From: Nitrospirae bacterium CG2_30_53_67
GTDB taxonomy: Bacteria > CG2-30-53-67
Length of the DNA: 12,075 nucleotides
NCBI GenBank assembly: GCA_001873285.1
Contig: MNYV01000028.1
Coordinates: forward strand, 1 to 12,075
Direction: 5' to 3'
Position 1 is the first letter of the stretch; each line of letters opens with the position of its first letter. The notes beneath the pieces are model-generated. The model searched no databases and was not told the origin of the DNA. It saw only the letters and a list, made by a program, of their open reading frames with translations. The translations under genes were made by a program, and so were the position numbers. This document shows positions 1 through 6,274 of this stretch, piece after piece.

Positions 1-93
1 CGGTATGCCGTCAAGGCGAAGAGGCTCCGTTATGACGTGCCTGAGGACTATCTGGAGTCTCTCCGTCGGCGGGGCAACGATCCAGGGGAATAA
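1..93 (+). CDS. 3' fragment of an unidentified gene
   Basis: The first frame is open from base 1 to a TAA at 91-93 and gives the last 30 residues of a protein whose start lies outside the window. The tail is charged and arginine-rich (it contains KAKRLRYDVPEDYLESLRRR), which looks like a folded-domain C-terminus followed by a short polar end, but I do not recognise the family. The frame has plausible coding composition and ends only 11 bp before the left end of the insertion sequence. The gene was therefore probably not broken by that insertion, although its downstream context was changed. The hairpin at 1719-1748 may be what originally followed it. Confidence 0.55.
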   Translation, partial: RYAVKAKRLRYDVPEDYLESLRRRGNDPGE

Positions 94-104
94 ATGAAAT
101 TAAT

Positions 105-121
105 GAGCCTGTTGCACAAAT
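105..121 (+). repeat. Left terminal inverted repeat of the IS
   Basis: This 17-bp end pairs with 1664-1680 in inverted orientation with a single mismatch at the fourth base from its inner edge. It is the likely transposase recognition end. Confidence 0.88.
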
Positions 122-182
122 CCTTTTCAATGGAGTAAACATAGTGTAGTATAAGGGCCATTAAACAATGAAGGAGACCCCG

Positions 183-1562
183 ATGGCCTACAATTTCATT
201 GAATGCAACCGCGAACAGGTCTATTTTTTGCCGCCCAGCTTGCAGGAATGGCTGCCACCCGCAGACCTCGTCTGGCTCGTCCTCGATGCCGTCGAGGAGA
301 TGGACCTGAAAGCATTCTACCTGAAGTACCGCGAAGACGGCAAAGGCCAGGCAGCCTTCGAGCCGTCCATGATGGTGGCGTTACTTCTGTATGCTTACAG
401 TCTGGGCATCCGGTCGTCCCGCGAAATCGAGCAGCTCTGCGAACGGGACATTGGGTTCAAGGTCATCGCCGCGAACCAGGTACCGGACCATACCACCCTC
501 TGCCGGTTCCGGAAAGAAAACGGCAAGTCCATGGAAGGCCTATTCATTGATGTGCTCAAGCGAAGCTCCGAAGCCGGGCTGATAAAAGTCGGCGTGGTGG
601 CTCTGGATGGGAGCAAAATCAAGGCCAACGCCAGCCTTGAAGCCAACCGCACCTACGAGCACATCGAGAACGAGGTCAAGAAGATGCTCGTCGAGGCCGA
701 GTCGAAAGATACCGAAGAGGATCGGCTGTATGGAGCGGACAATCGCGGTGACGAACTTCCCATAGACCTTCAGGATCGCACGAGCCGGAAAGCCCGTCTT
801 GCCGCATGCAAGAAGCGGCTCGAAGAGAAAGCCGCAGACGAGGCAGCGAAGCTACAGGCAAAGATCGAAAAGCGGCGGGCCCATCGAGCCGAGACCGGGA
901 CAAAGAAGCGCGGCAGAAAGCCCCAAGAACCCGATCCCGAGCCGGAAGCCTCAGCCAAGGCCAATGTCACGGACCCTGAGAGCCGGATCATGAAGACCCG
1001 GAGCGGTTATGTTCAGGGATACAACAGTCAGGCCGTGGTCACTGAAGACCAGATCATCATCGCATCGGAAGTAACGGATCAGGAAAACGACATCAACCAG
1101 CTTCACCCCATGGTCAAGAAGGCACAGGAGAATATGACCGAGATAGACAAAGAGCAGAAAATTTCGACCGTATTATTGGACGCCGGGTATGTAAGCGAAG
1201 ACAACCTTGCACACATCGATCCCGATGGACCCGAACATCTCATCGCGACCCAGAAAGACTGGAAGCAGCGACAGGCACTGAGTGATGCCCCTCCTCCCCG
1301 CGGCCGGATACCGAAAGACATGACGCTGAGGCAGCGGATGGAACGGAAGCTCCGGACCAAACGGGGACGGGAGTTGTATAAGAAACGCGGTCAGACCGTT
1401 GAGCCGGTCTTTGGGCAGATCAAAGACTGCCGCGGGATCAGAAAATTCATGCGTCGGGGACTTGAGGCCTGCGCCCAGGAGTGGAAGCTCATCTGTGCGA
1501 CGCACAATATCTTGAAGCTCTGGCGAAGCGGGAAGGGAATCGCCGCTCAGATGGCGACATAA
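183..1562 (+). CDS. IS1182-family DDE transposase
   Basis: The 459-residue protein catalyses cut-and-paste movement of the surrounding element. The N-terminal part (about 1-130) matches the DUF772-type transposase N-terminal domain seen in IS1182/IS5-like enzymes. A DDE catalytic triad is readable: D142 in ALDGSKIKANAS, D333 in LLDAGY, and E407 in VEPVFGQIK. A lysine/glutamate-rich insertion (about 160-265, probably coiled coil with a basic KKRGRKP stretch) separates the first D from the rest of the catalytic fold, as usual in this group. I chose ATG 183 because AAGGAG at 171-176 sits 6 nt upstream; the in-frame ATG at 168 would place that Shine-Dalgarno inside the gene. The reading frame is uninterrupted and full length. 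Confidence 0.93.
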   Translation: MAYNFIECNREQVYFLPPSLQEWLPPADLVWLVLDAVEEMDLKAFYLKYREDGKGQAAFEPSMMVALLLYAYSLGIRSSREIEQLCERDIGFKVIAANQVPDHTTLCRFRKENGKSMEGLFIDVLKRSSEAGLIKVGVVALDGSKIKANASLEANRTYEHIENEVKKMLVEAESKDTEEDRLYGADNRGDELPIDLQDRTSRKARLAACKKRLEEKAADEAAKLQAKIEKRRAHRAETGTKKRGRKPQEPDPEPEASAKANVTDPESRIMKTRSGYVQGYNSQAVVTEDQIIIASEVTDQENDINQLHPMVKKAQENMTEIDKEQKISTVLLDAGYVSEDNLAHIDPDGPEHLIATQKDWKQRQALSDAPPPRGRIPKDMTLRQRMERKLRTKRGRELYKKRGQTVEPVFGQIKDCRGIRKFMRRGLEACAQEWKLICATHNILKLWRSGKGIAAQMAT

Positions 1563-1663
1563 GGAAGGGGAAAACCTGCCCCTTCTCCATCCCTTTGATG
1601 GTTCAAACCCGGAAGTAGCTTGCCGCTACTCTGGATGGGCTACGTTTAAACGGTAACACTAAT

Positions 1664-1680
1664 ATTCGTGCAACAGGCTC
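1664..1680 (-). repeat. Right terminal inverted repeat of the IS
   Basis: This is the inverted counterpart of 105-121 (16 of 17 matches). The element ends at 1680 and host sequence resumes with TACTGTGCAT. Confidence 0.88.
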
Positions 1681-1718
1681 TACTGTGCATATCAATAAAC
1701 ATATCCGTCTTCTCTAAG

Positions 1719-1748
1719 GGAAATTAGGGATAGTTGTCCTTAATTTCC
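1719..1748. other. Strong intergenic hairpin
   Basis: Arms 1719-1730 (GGAAATTAGGGA) and 1737-1748 (TCCTTAATTTCC) pair over 12 positions, one of them a G.U wobble in RNA, around the loop TAGTTG. No T-run follows on either strand, so it is not a textbook intrinsic terminator. Without the insertion sequence, it would lie about 50 bp after the stop of the gene ending at 93. It may therefore be that gene's transcript-end structure, now separated by the IS. Confidence 0.5.
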
Positions 1749-1794
1749 TCATTCAGAAATATAATGCTCTGGACTACCGCAGCCCCTGAAAAAA

Positions 1795-1818
1795 GGGTCT
1801 GCGACAAATTTATGGGTA
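1795..1818 (+). repeat. Left terminal inverted repeat of MITE-like element
   Basis: 24 bp; the outer 17 bp (1795-1811) are an exact reverse complement of 1927-1943, and the inner 7 match at 5 positions. Confidence 0.75.
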
Positions 1819-1848
1819 AACATTTCTCTAAGAGCGTCATTCCCCGCC

Positions 1849-1885
1849 CCCCCGATCGGAGTCGGAGGGCAGGCCCGATCGGGGG
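1849..1885. repeat. Inner GC-rich palindrome of MITE-like element
   Basis: Arms 1849-1859 (CCCCCGATCGG) and 1875-1885 (CCGATCGGGGG) are perfect reverse complements around a 15-nt spacer, in an otherwise AT-rich stretch. As RNA or single-stranded DNA it would form a very stable stem. Confidence 0.7.
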
Positions 1886-1919
1886 ACCGGACAATGGCAA
1901 CCATAGATAATCCTGATAG

Positions 1920-1943
1920 TACCAACAAATTTGTCGCAGACCC
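1920..1943 (-). repeat. Right terminal inverted repeat of MITE-like element
   Basis: Reverse-complement partner of 1795-1818, followed immediately by the second copy of the 9-bp direct repeat (1944-1952). Confidence 0.75.
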
Positions 1944-1961
1944 CTGAAAAAAAAAGAGGGC

Positions 1962-1989
1962 TTGACACTCTGAAAGAAAAAAGTTTATT
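1962..1989 (+). promoter_or_regulatory. Sigma-70-type promoter upstream of lsrF-like gene
   Basis: A consensus -35 TTGACA at 1962-1967 is followed after 16 bp by TTTATT at 1984-1989 (4 of 6 to TATAAT). Transcription would start near 1996, leaving a leader of about 90 nt. The -35 begins only 10 bp after the right flank of the MITE-like insertion, so the insertion replaced whatever lay upstream of this promoter. Confidence 0.5.
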
Positions 1990-2035
1990 CTCTTAAAATT
2001 CATGTCTGCTATTCAGTTAAATGAAGGAATATCTC

Positions 2036-2101
2036 ATGAAGGTTAACGATCGTTTTCCAAAAAAAACCAAAGGGAGGTTGGTGATATGGATTGGGGTATA
2101 A
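2036..2101 (+). CDS. Possible 21-residue leader ORF overlapping the next start
   Basis: ATG 2036 has AAGGA at 2024-2028 (7-nt spacing) and opens a 21-codon frame (MKVNDRFPKKTKGRLVIWIGV) ending with TAA at 2099-2101. It overlaps the first 16 bases of the lsrF-like gene in another frame. A ribosome translating it would run through the next gene's Shine-Dalgarno (2072-2077), so it could couple or modulate translation of that gene. It has no recognisable homology and may be chance. Confidence 0.25.
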   Translation: MKVNDRFPKKTKGRLVIWIGV

Positions 2102-2883
2102 AAAACCGTCTGAGCCGGTTGGTCCAGCCTGATGGGCACTGCTTTTTTCTGCCGATAGACCATGGATATTTCCAGGGGCCCACCACGTGTCTGGAGAAAC
2201 CGGGGGAAACCATCAAGCCGCTTCTTCCTTATTGCGATGCCCTCTTTGTGACCCGGGGCGTGCTGCGGGCATCCGTGGAGCCCGTTGGAAGCAAACCCAT
2301 CATTCTCAGGGTGTCCGGGGGTACGAGCATGGTCGGGAAGGACCTGGCCCATGAAGGGATCACGACCTCTATTGAAGAGATCATCCGCCTCAATGCCTCC
2401 GCCGTGGGCATTTCCGTCTTCGTCGGGAGTGATTACGAACATGAGACCCTGATGAATCTTGCGAACCTTGTGAATGTCTGTGAGAATTACGGGATTCCGG
2501 TCATGGCCGTGACTGCCGTGGGCAAGGAGCTCTCCAAACGGGATGCGCGCTACCTCGGTTTGAGCTGCCGGATCGCCGCTGAATTGGGCGCCCGGATCGT
2601 GAAGACCTACTGGTGCAAGGACGGTTTCGACAAGGTGGTCAACGGCTGTCCGGTTCCGGTGGTCATGGCCGGCGGACCCAAATGTGAGACGGATCGGGAG
2701 GTGTTGGAATTCGTCCATGACGGCATGCAAAAGGGATCGATCGGCATCAACCTCGGACGGAATATCTGGCAGGGCAGGCATCCCGTGCCCATGGCCAGGT
2801 CGCTGCAGGCCGTGGTTCACGAAAAGGCGACGGTGAGCCAGGCCTTTGAGATCTTCAACGAGATGAAAAACAAGCCGGCATGA
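2086..2883 (+). CDS. LsrF-like class I aldolase/thiolase (DhnA family)
   Basis: The 265-residue protein is a TIM-barrel enzyme of the DeoC/DhnA/LsrF group. It closely resembles E. coli LsrF as I recall it, for example the N-terminal DWG-KNRL block, the DHGYFQGPTT block at 25-34 and AVVHEKAT near 242-249. LsrF converts 3-hydroxy-2,4-pentanedione 5-phosphate plus CoA to DHAP and acetyl-CoA; other family members are archaeal-type FBP aldolase and ADH synthase. The Schiff-base lysine is probably K173 in IVKTY. GG 196-197 and GRN 224-226 fit the phosphate-binding loops. It is slightly shorter than E. coli LsrF. GGGAGG at 2072-2077 is a good Shine-Dalgarno for ATG 2086. No lsr transporter, LsrK or LsrR genes lie nearby, so an AI-2 role is not supported by context; the DHAP-forming chemistry is inference. 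Confidence 0.85.
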   Translation: MDWGIKNRLSRLVQPDGHCFFLPIDHGYFQGPTTCLEKPGETIKPLLPYCDALFVTRGVLRASVEPVGSKPIILRVSGGTSMVGKDLAHEGITTSIEEIIRLNASAVGISVFVGSDYEHETLMNLANLVNVCENYGIPVMAVTAVGKELSKRDARYLGLSCRIAAELGARIVKTYWCKDGFDKVVNGCPVPVVMAGGPKCETDREVLEFVHDGMQKGSIGINLGRNIWQGRHPVPMARSLQAVVHEKATVSQAFEIFNEMKNKPA

Positions 2884-2910
2884 TTCGTTCGGATGATTAA
2901 ATAAGGGCAA

Positions 2911-2931
2911 GCCCCCGGCTTTGCCGGAGGG
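2911..2931 (+). other. Intercistronic GC hairpin
   Basis: CCCCCGGC at 2912-2919 pairs with GCCGG-A-GG at 2923-2930 around the loop TTT, with one C/A mismatch. It lies in the 72-bp gap between the lsrF-like gene and the dehydrogenase. No T-tract follows, so it is more likely a processing or stability element within one transcript than a full terminator. Confidence 0.45.
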
Positions 2932-2955
2932 TGATGATTTGCCGAGGCAGGTCCT

Positions 2956-3987
2956 ATGCGCGTAGCCATGTATTACAACAACCGAGACGTTCGTCTGGAG
3001 GAGATGCCGAAGCCGGATATCGGCCCCGGTGAACTTCTGGTCAAGGTGATGGCCAGCGGGATCTGCGGCAGTGATGTCATGGAGTGGTACCGCATCAAGA
3101 AGGCGCCGATCGTTCTGGGACATGAAGCGGCCGGGGAGATTGTTGAAGCCGGGGACGGGGTGGACCGGTTCAGGGTGGGCGACAGGGTTTTTGCTTCTCA
3201 TCATGTGCCTTGCAATACCTGCCGGTACTGTCTGAATAACGACCATACATCCTGCGACCTGCTGCATACCACAAACTTTTATCCCGGCGGTTTTGCTGAA
3301 TATGTCCGTGTCCCGCCTGTCAATGTGGACCGAGGGACTTTTCTTCTGACGGAAGGGATGTCGTTTGAACAAGGGACGTTCATTGAACCTCTGGCCTGCG
3401 TGGTCCGTGGACAAAGATCGGCCGGGCTTCGACCCGGCCGGCATGTCCTCATTCTCGGCGGAGGGATTTCCGGGCTTCTCCATCTTCTTCTGGCGCGTGC
3501 CTCAGGAGCCGGCCGGATCGTTGTGACCGATATCAATGAATATCGTTTAAAGGCCGCAGCCGAACTCGGCGCCGACGTGGTTCTAAACGCGAATGAGGAT
3601 CTGACGGTTCGTTTGTGCGAAGGGAAGGGGGGGAGGCTCGCGGACCTTGTCATCGTCTGTACCTCAGCCCTGCCGGCGTTTAAGCAGGCGCTGAAATGTG
3701 TTGACCGGGGAGGGACGATCCTATGTTTTGCGCCCACGGATCCGGGTGTGGATCTTCCCGTACCGGTTTACGCGTTCTGGCGCAGCAATATCAGGATGAT
3801 TCATTCTTATGGAAGCAGTCCCCTGGACGCAGCCGTGGCGATTGAATTGATTGCACGGGGCAGGGTTCCTGTGCAGAGGATGATTACGCACCGATTGAGC
3901 CTCGATGATGCAGGTTTGGGGTTCCGTCTTGTATCAGAAAGCAAGGACTCCATCAAAGTCATTATCGAACCCCACAGATCCTCATAG
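2956..3987 (+). CDS. Zinc-dependent medium-chain alcohol/polyol dehydrogenase
   Basis: The 343-residue protein belongs to the MDR superfamily (sorbitol/threonine dehydrogenase branch) and oxidises a secondary alcohol, or reduces the ketone, using a nicotinamide cofactor in the cytosol. Catalytic zinc ligands are C37 (GICGSD), H56-E57 (GHEAAGE) and possibly E144. The structural zinc site is the four-cysteine cluster C86, C89, C92, C100. The Rossmann loop GGGISG is at 168-173, and D192 at the end of the second strand (VTDIN) favours NAD over NADP. The length is normal for the family. It starts 72 bp after the lsrF-like gene with a modest Shine-Dalgarno (GAGG at 2944-2947), and the two are probably co-transcribed. 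This suggests that it acts on a substrate or product of that aldolase. Exact substrate specificity cannot be read. Confidence 0.9.
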   Translation: MRVAMYYNNRDVRLEEMPKPDIGPGELLVKVMASGICGSDVMEWYRIKKAPIVLGHEAAGEIVEAGDGVDRFRVGDRVFASHHVPCNTCRYCLNNDHTSCDLLHTTNFYPGGFAEYVRVPPVNVDRGTFLLTEGMSFEQGTFIEPLACVVRGQRSAGLRPGRHVLILGGGISGLLHLLLARASGAGRIVVTDINEYRLKAAAELGADVVLNANEDLTVRLCEGKGGRLADLVIVCTSALPAFKQALKCVDRGGTILCFAPTDPGVDLPVPVYAFWRSNIRMIHSYGSSPLDAAVAIELIARGRVPVQRMITHRLSLDDAGLGFRLVSESKDSIKVIIEPHRSS

Positions 3988-3999
3988 CCTCCGCTCATA

Positions 4000-4082
4000 T
4001 ATTAAGGGTCTCGAAATAGAAACGACATCATATCGAAAATTCCTCCCCTCTACGAGCCGTCGGCCGATAAACCTATTCGAGA
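4000..4082. repeat. Dispersed intergenic repeat, copy A
   Basis: This stretch, 12 bp past the dehydrogenase stop, shares long similarity with 11699-11764 (copy B): both run TATTAAGG, TAGAAACGACATCAT, GAAAAT, then GATAAACC and ATTCGAG. Copy A carries an extra segment CTCTACGAGCCGTCGGCC (4048-4065), most of which is missing from B but present at 8589-8606 with one change. It fills most of the 110-bp convergent gap, which shows no clear terminator. Confidence 0.65.
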
Positions 4083-4097
4083 ATATGAATAAATCCC

Positions 4098-4958
4098 TTA
4101 CAGCAGGATCAACACCACACCTCCGACCATGAAGACGGCGCCGAGCATCCGTTCGCGGATCCTTTCCTCGCGGAAGAAGATCCAGCCGAAGAGGATGGAA
4201 AAGAGGAGACTCGTCCGCTTGATGGAGATGACATAAGGGACCTCTGCAATGCTGAGAGCGGTGAACTGGGCGAAAATCATGATGGTTTGAAAGAGCCCGA
4301 TGAGAAGGAAGATCCTCTTGCGCGTGAGAAGGGTCTTATAGGCCCCTTGGCTGACCACGCCCAGAAAGGGGAGGCTCACTGCGGCCAGGAGAGGGAAGTA
4401 GACGACCCCGAAAAATGCGGGGCTGGAATGCCGGATAGCCACCTTGCCGAGATTGGCCGTGAGGCTGTAGAGAAAGGCCACGATGATCATCTTTCGGGAG
4501 CCTTTCTCACGGAGGATGGCCCGGAACGGTTCCAGCCATCCCTTCCGAACAGTGTGCAGGTGGAGAAGGTACCCGCCTGCTGTGATCATGAGGATCCCTG
4601 CAATCCCGGATGCGTCCACCCGTTCTCCAAGGATCAGATACGATGTGACGATCAGAAAAACCGGGGTTAACGCCAGGAATGGGATGGTGAGAGAAAGGGG
4701 GGACTGCCGGAGCGCATGGGTATAGAGGAGAAGGGCGGTGATCTCCAGGGGAAGGAGGACCAGGATCACCCTGAAAAAGGCGGCGTCCAACGGCGGAATC
4801 CGGATCCAGAAAAGGCTCAGGGCCAGAAAGGGGATGCAATATCCCAGCCTCACCCATGCCACCACATAGGGGTCGCTTCGTCCCAGGGCCTTTTTGCTGA
4901 GGGCATCCACCACGGCCACTGCGAATGCGGATGCAAGGGAGAGAAAGAACCAGAGCAT
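4098..4958 (-). CDS. EamA/DMT-superfamily transporter
   Basis: This 286-residue, strongly hydrophobic protein has about ten predicted membrane helices arranged as two EamA repeats (roughly 1-135 and 150-286), as in drug/metabolite transporters. The second repeat includes the typical ending (IKRTSLLFSILFGWIFFREERI, then a final helix ending VLILL). Family members move amino acids, nucleotides, sugars or other small metabolites across the inner membrane, usually outward; direction and substrate are unknown here. The start lies 11 bp after the stop of the class II aldolase, so the two form an operon. This context hints that it transports a compound of the same pathway. The Shine-Dalgarno is weak, consistent with translational coupling. 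Confidence 0.9.
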   Translation of the reverse strand: MLWFFLSLASAFAVAVVDALSKKALGRSDPYVVAWVRLGYCIPFLALSLFWIRIPPLDAAFFRVILVLLPLEITALLLYTHALRQSPLSLTIPFLALTPVFLIVTSYLILGERVDASGIAGILMITAGGYLLHLHTVRKGWLEPFRAILREKGSRKMIIVAFLYSLTANLGKVAIRHSSPAFFGVVYFPLLAAVSLPFLGVVSQGAYKTLLTRKRIFLLIGLFQTIMIFAQFTALSIAEVPYVISIKRTSLLFSILFGWIFFREERIRERMLGAVFMVGGVVLILL

Positions 4959-4969
4959 GGCAGCCTGGA

Positions 4970-6046
4970 TTAACGGGTGAGCTTCCGGATGACCTTGGTT
5001 GCCGTCCCTTTGGCCCGGAAGTTGATGAGGAACTCCCTGGCGTTCACATAGGCCTCTTGCTCGATGCTCTTCCGGTACTCGTCAGGTATGCTGTTGATCT
5101 CTTTTTTGAATACGGCGGTTGCGAGCTTGATATCCTTTTTTTCTTTCTCGCACCAGGCCTTGATGGCCTTGGACAGGTCGGGCGGAAGGTGCTTATGGGC
5201 AATGTTTTGCCATAGTGTGGCCACGTTCCCCTTGCGGACGCCGTGATCCGCAAATTGACTGAGCAGGTGCACTGGGGTGCCGGTGATCCCATGCTGGGCA
5301 ATGCCCACGTTCCATTTGGAGATGGCATCGAAGATCTCCCGGGTCCGTTTGAGATCGATGTGGACCTCTTCTCCGGGTTTGTAGTTCCCGTGCTTGGAGC
5401 CGTTGTTGATGGCAAGAAGATCCGGCGTGATGCCGTTGGCGGTGATCCCTTCCATGAAATCCAATGCGTCTTTAACCGAGGTGATTCTCGCATCGATCCC
5501 GGTTCCGAGGATTTCACCCACCTCGGTCTCCAGCCCTGCGCCGGCCTCTCTGGCGATTCGGCCCAGTTCCGTGGAAATCTTCACGTTGTTCCCGGTTTCA
5601 TTGAATGAGGCGTCCACGGCGATGGAGGTGTAGCCTGCCGCGAGCTCGGCCTCAATCAGGGCCCTCGAGTCCCCGACCACGTCCGGGGCCGGGCTTTTGG
5701 TGGTGACATGGTCTCCGTGGATAAAGAAGGGGAGGGTAAACCCCATTTCCTCGGCATAGCCCACCACAGTCTCGAAATAGATGTCAGGGGTCATTCCGGT
5801 GTAACCTCCCTTGAGGTTCCCTTCGGATTTTGCCAGTTCAAAGGAGATGACGGCATCCAATTCCCGGGCTGCCCTCATGATTCCGGGGATGACATGTTTG
5901 ATCCTTGCGTTGTTTGCGATCACGATTACGCTCTCAGGTTTTAAAGCATTCAGGATATCCTTGGAACTCAGGAGACAAACCTTGCTTTTGCTTCCGAGTC
6001 TTTTTACGGCGTTCTCCGGTCTGAGATCGAGAATATTTTTGGACAT
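4970..6046 (-). CDS. Divergent class II (FbaA-like) metal-dependent aldolase
   Basis: The 358-residue protein matches the length of E. coli FbaA (about 359) and keeps its metal and catalytic landmarks. HGDH at 110-113 fits FbaA HTDH (catalytic Asp112, metal ligand His113), and SKHGNYKPG at 217-225 fits FbaA VHGVYKPG (His219 as ligand). A third ligand is likely His252 in QHG. The usual phosphate-binding HGGSGS segment is instead HGITGTP (252-258), and overall similarity is low, so the substrate may differ from fructose 1,6-bisphosphate. Family chemistry is reversible aldol cleavage giving DHAP or a relative. The start is supported by AGGAGG (complement of 6052-6057) 5 nt upstream. It is first in an operon with the EamA transporter. 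Confidence 0.85.
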   Translation of the reverse strand: MSKNILDLRPENAVKRLGSKSKVCLLSSKDILNALKPESVIVIANNARIKHVIPGIMRAARELDAVISFELAKSEGNLKGGYTGMTPDIYFETVVGYAEEMGFTLPFFIHGDHVTTKSPAPDVVGDSRALIEAELAAGYTSIAVDASFNETGNNVKISTELGRIAREAGAGLETEVGEILGTGIDARITSVKDALDFMEGITANGITPDLLAINNGSKHGNYKPGEEVHIDLKRTREIFDAISKWNVGIAQHGITGTPVHLLSQFADHGVRKGNVATLWQNIAHKHLPPDLSKAIKAWCEKEKKDIKLATAVFKKEINSIPDEYRKSIEQEAYVNAREFLINFRAKGTATKVIRKLTR

Positions 6047-6089
6047 GAGTTCCTCCTCTGATTTTGTGAAAACATAAGAATATCAGCAT

Positions 6090-6116
6090 GTTATATCGGA
6101 TATCCCGGCTTGTCAA
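6090..6116 (-). promoter_or_regulatory. Promoter for the aldolase-transporter operon
   Basis: On the minus strand a consensus TTGACA (complement of 6111-6116) is followed after 15 bp by TATAAC (complement of 6090-6095, 5 of 6). The spacer contains the 8-bp palindrome GGATATCC (6098-6105), a possible but unproven operator. The leader to the start codon at 6046 would be about 35-40 nt. Confidence 0.5.
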
Positions 6117-6183
6117 GTGTAAAAACGAAAAAAGTCTTTTTATGGAGTGATGATAATAAAAAGATTAATTTGGCAAATTATTA

Positions 6184-6210
6184 TTGACATTTATAGTAAA
6201 AACATATAAA
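6184..6210 (+). promoter_or_regulatory. Promoter for the CarD-family gene
   Basis: TTGACA at 6184-6189 is followed by TATAAA at 6205-6210 (15-bp spacer, 5 of 6 match) in a very AT-rich divergent intergenic region. CarD/CdnL proteins act at promoters with weak open complexes, so its own promoter could be a target; that is inference. Confidence 0.5.
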
Positions 6211-6274
6211 TTTGAATATCTTCCGGGGTACGTATCAGTTTGCTCTGTTGCGAATGAACATGTAGGAGTGAAAG

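Larger units (their letters stand above)
105..1680 (+). mobile_element. Complete IS1182-like insertion sequence
   Basis: A transposase gene is framed by terminal inverted repeats. The left end at 105-121 reads GAGCCTGTTGCACAAAT; the right end at 1664-1680 is its reverse complement with one mismatch (16 of 17). The element is 1576 bp, typical for the IS1182 group. The four flanking bases are TAAT on the left (101-104) and TACT on the right (1681-1684), so a target duplication is not exact. The transposase is intact, with no frameshift, so the copy may be recent or active. Between the transposase stop and the right end (1563-1663) there is only non-coding sequence. Confidence 0.9.
1786..1952. 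mobile_element. MITE-like element with 9-bp flanking duplication
   Basis: A 149-bp core (1795-1943) is bounded by inverted repeats 1795-1818 and 1920-1943 that match at 22 of 24 positions; the outer 17 are perfect (GGGTCTGCGACAAATTT on the left). The 9-bp sequence CTGAAAAAA flanks the core directly on both sides (1786-1794 and 1944-1952), as a target-site duplication would. The core encodes no plausible protein. It contains a second inner palindrome (1849-1859 with 1875-1885, 11 bp perfect, around CCGATCGG). This is the structure expected of a non-autonomous miniature transposable element. I cannot assign the parent IS family. Confidence 0.72.

Noticed and set aside
1749-2003. 84-codon minus-strand frame across the MITE-like element
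   Set aside because: It spans inverted repeats and a promoter and has no coding signature or homology that I recognise.
2086-2883. AI-2 quorum-signal degradation operon
   Set aside because: Only an LsrF-like enzyme is present; no LsrK, LsrR, LsrG or Lsr ABC transporter genes lie in the window.
2911-2931. Intrinsic terminator between the aldolase and dehydrogenase genes
   Set aside because: The stem is present but is followed by GTGATGATTT, not a T-tract, so a terminator call is not supported.
2017-3483. 488-codon minus-strand open frame opposite the aldolase and dehydrogenase genes
   Set aside because: It covers two well-supported plus-strand genes and the gap between them, its translation is His/Pro/Gly-rich without any recognisable motif, and no ribosome site precedes it. 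It is a composition-driven antisense shadow.
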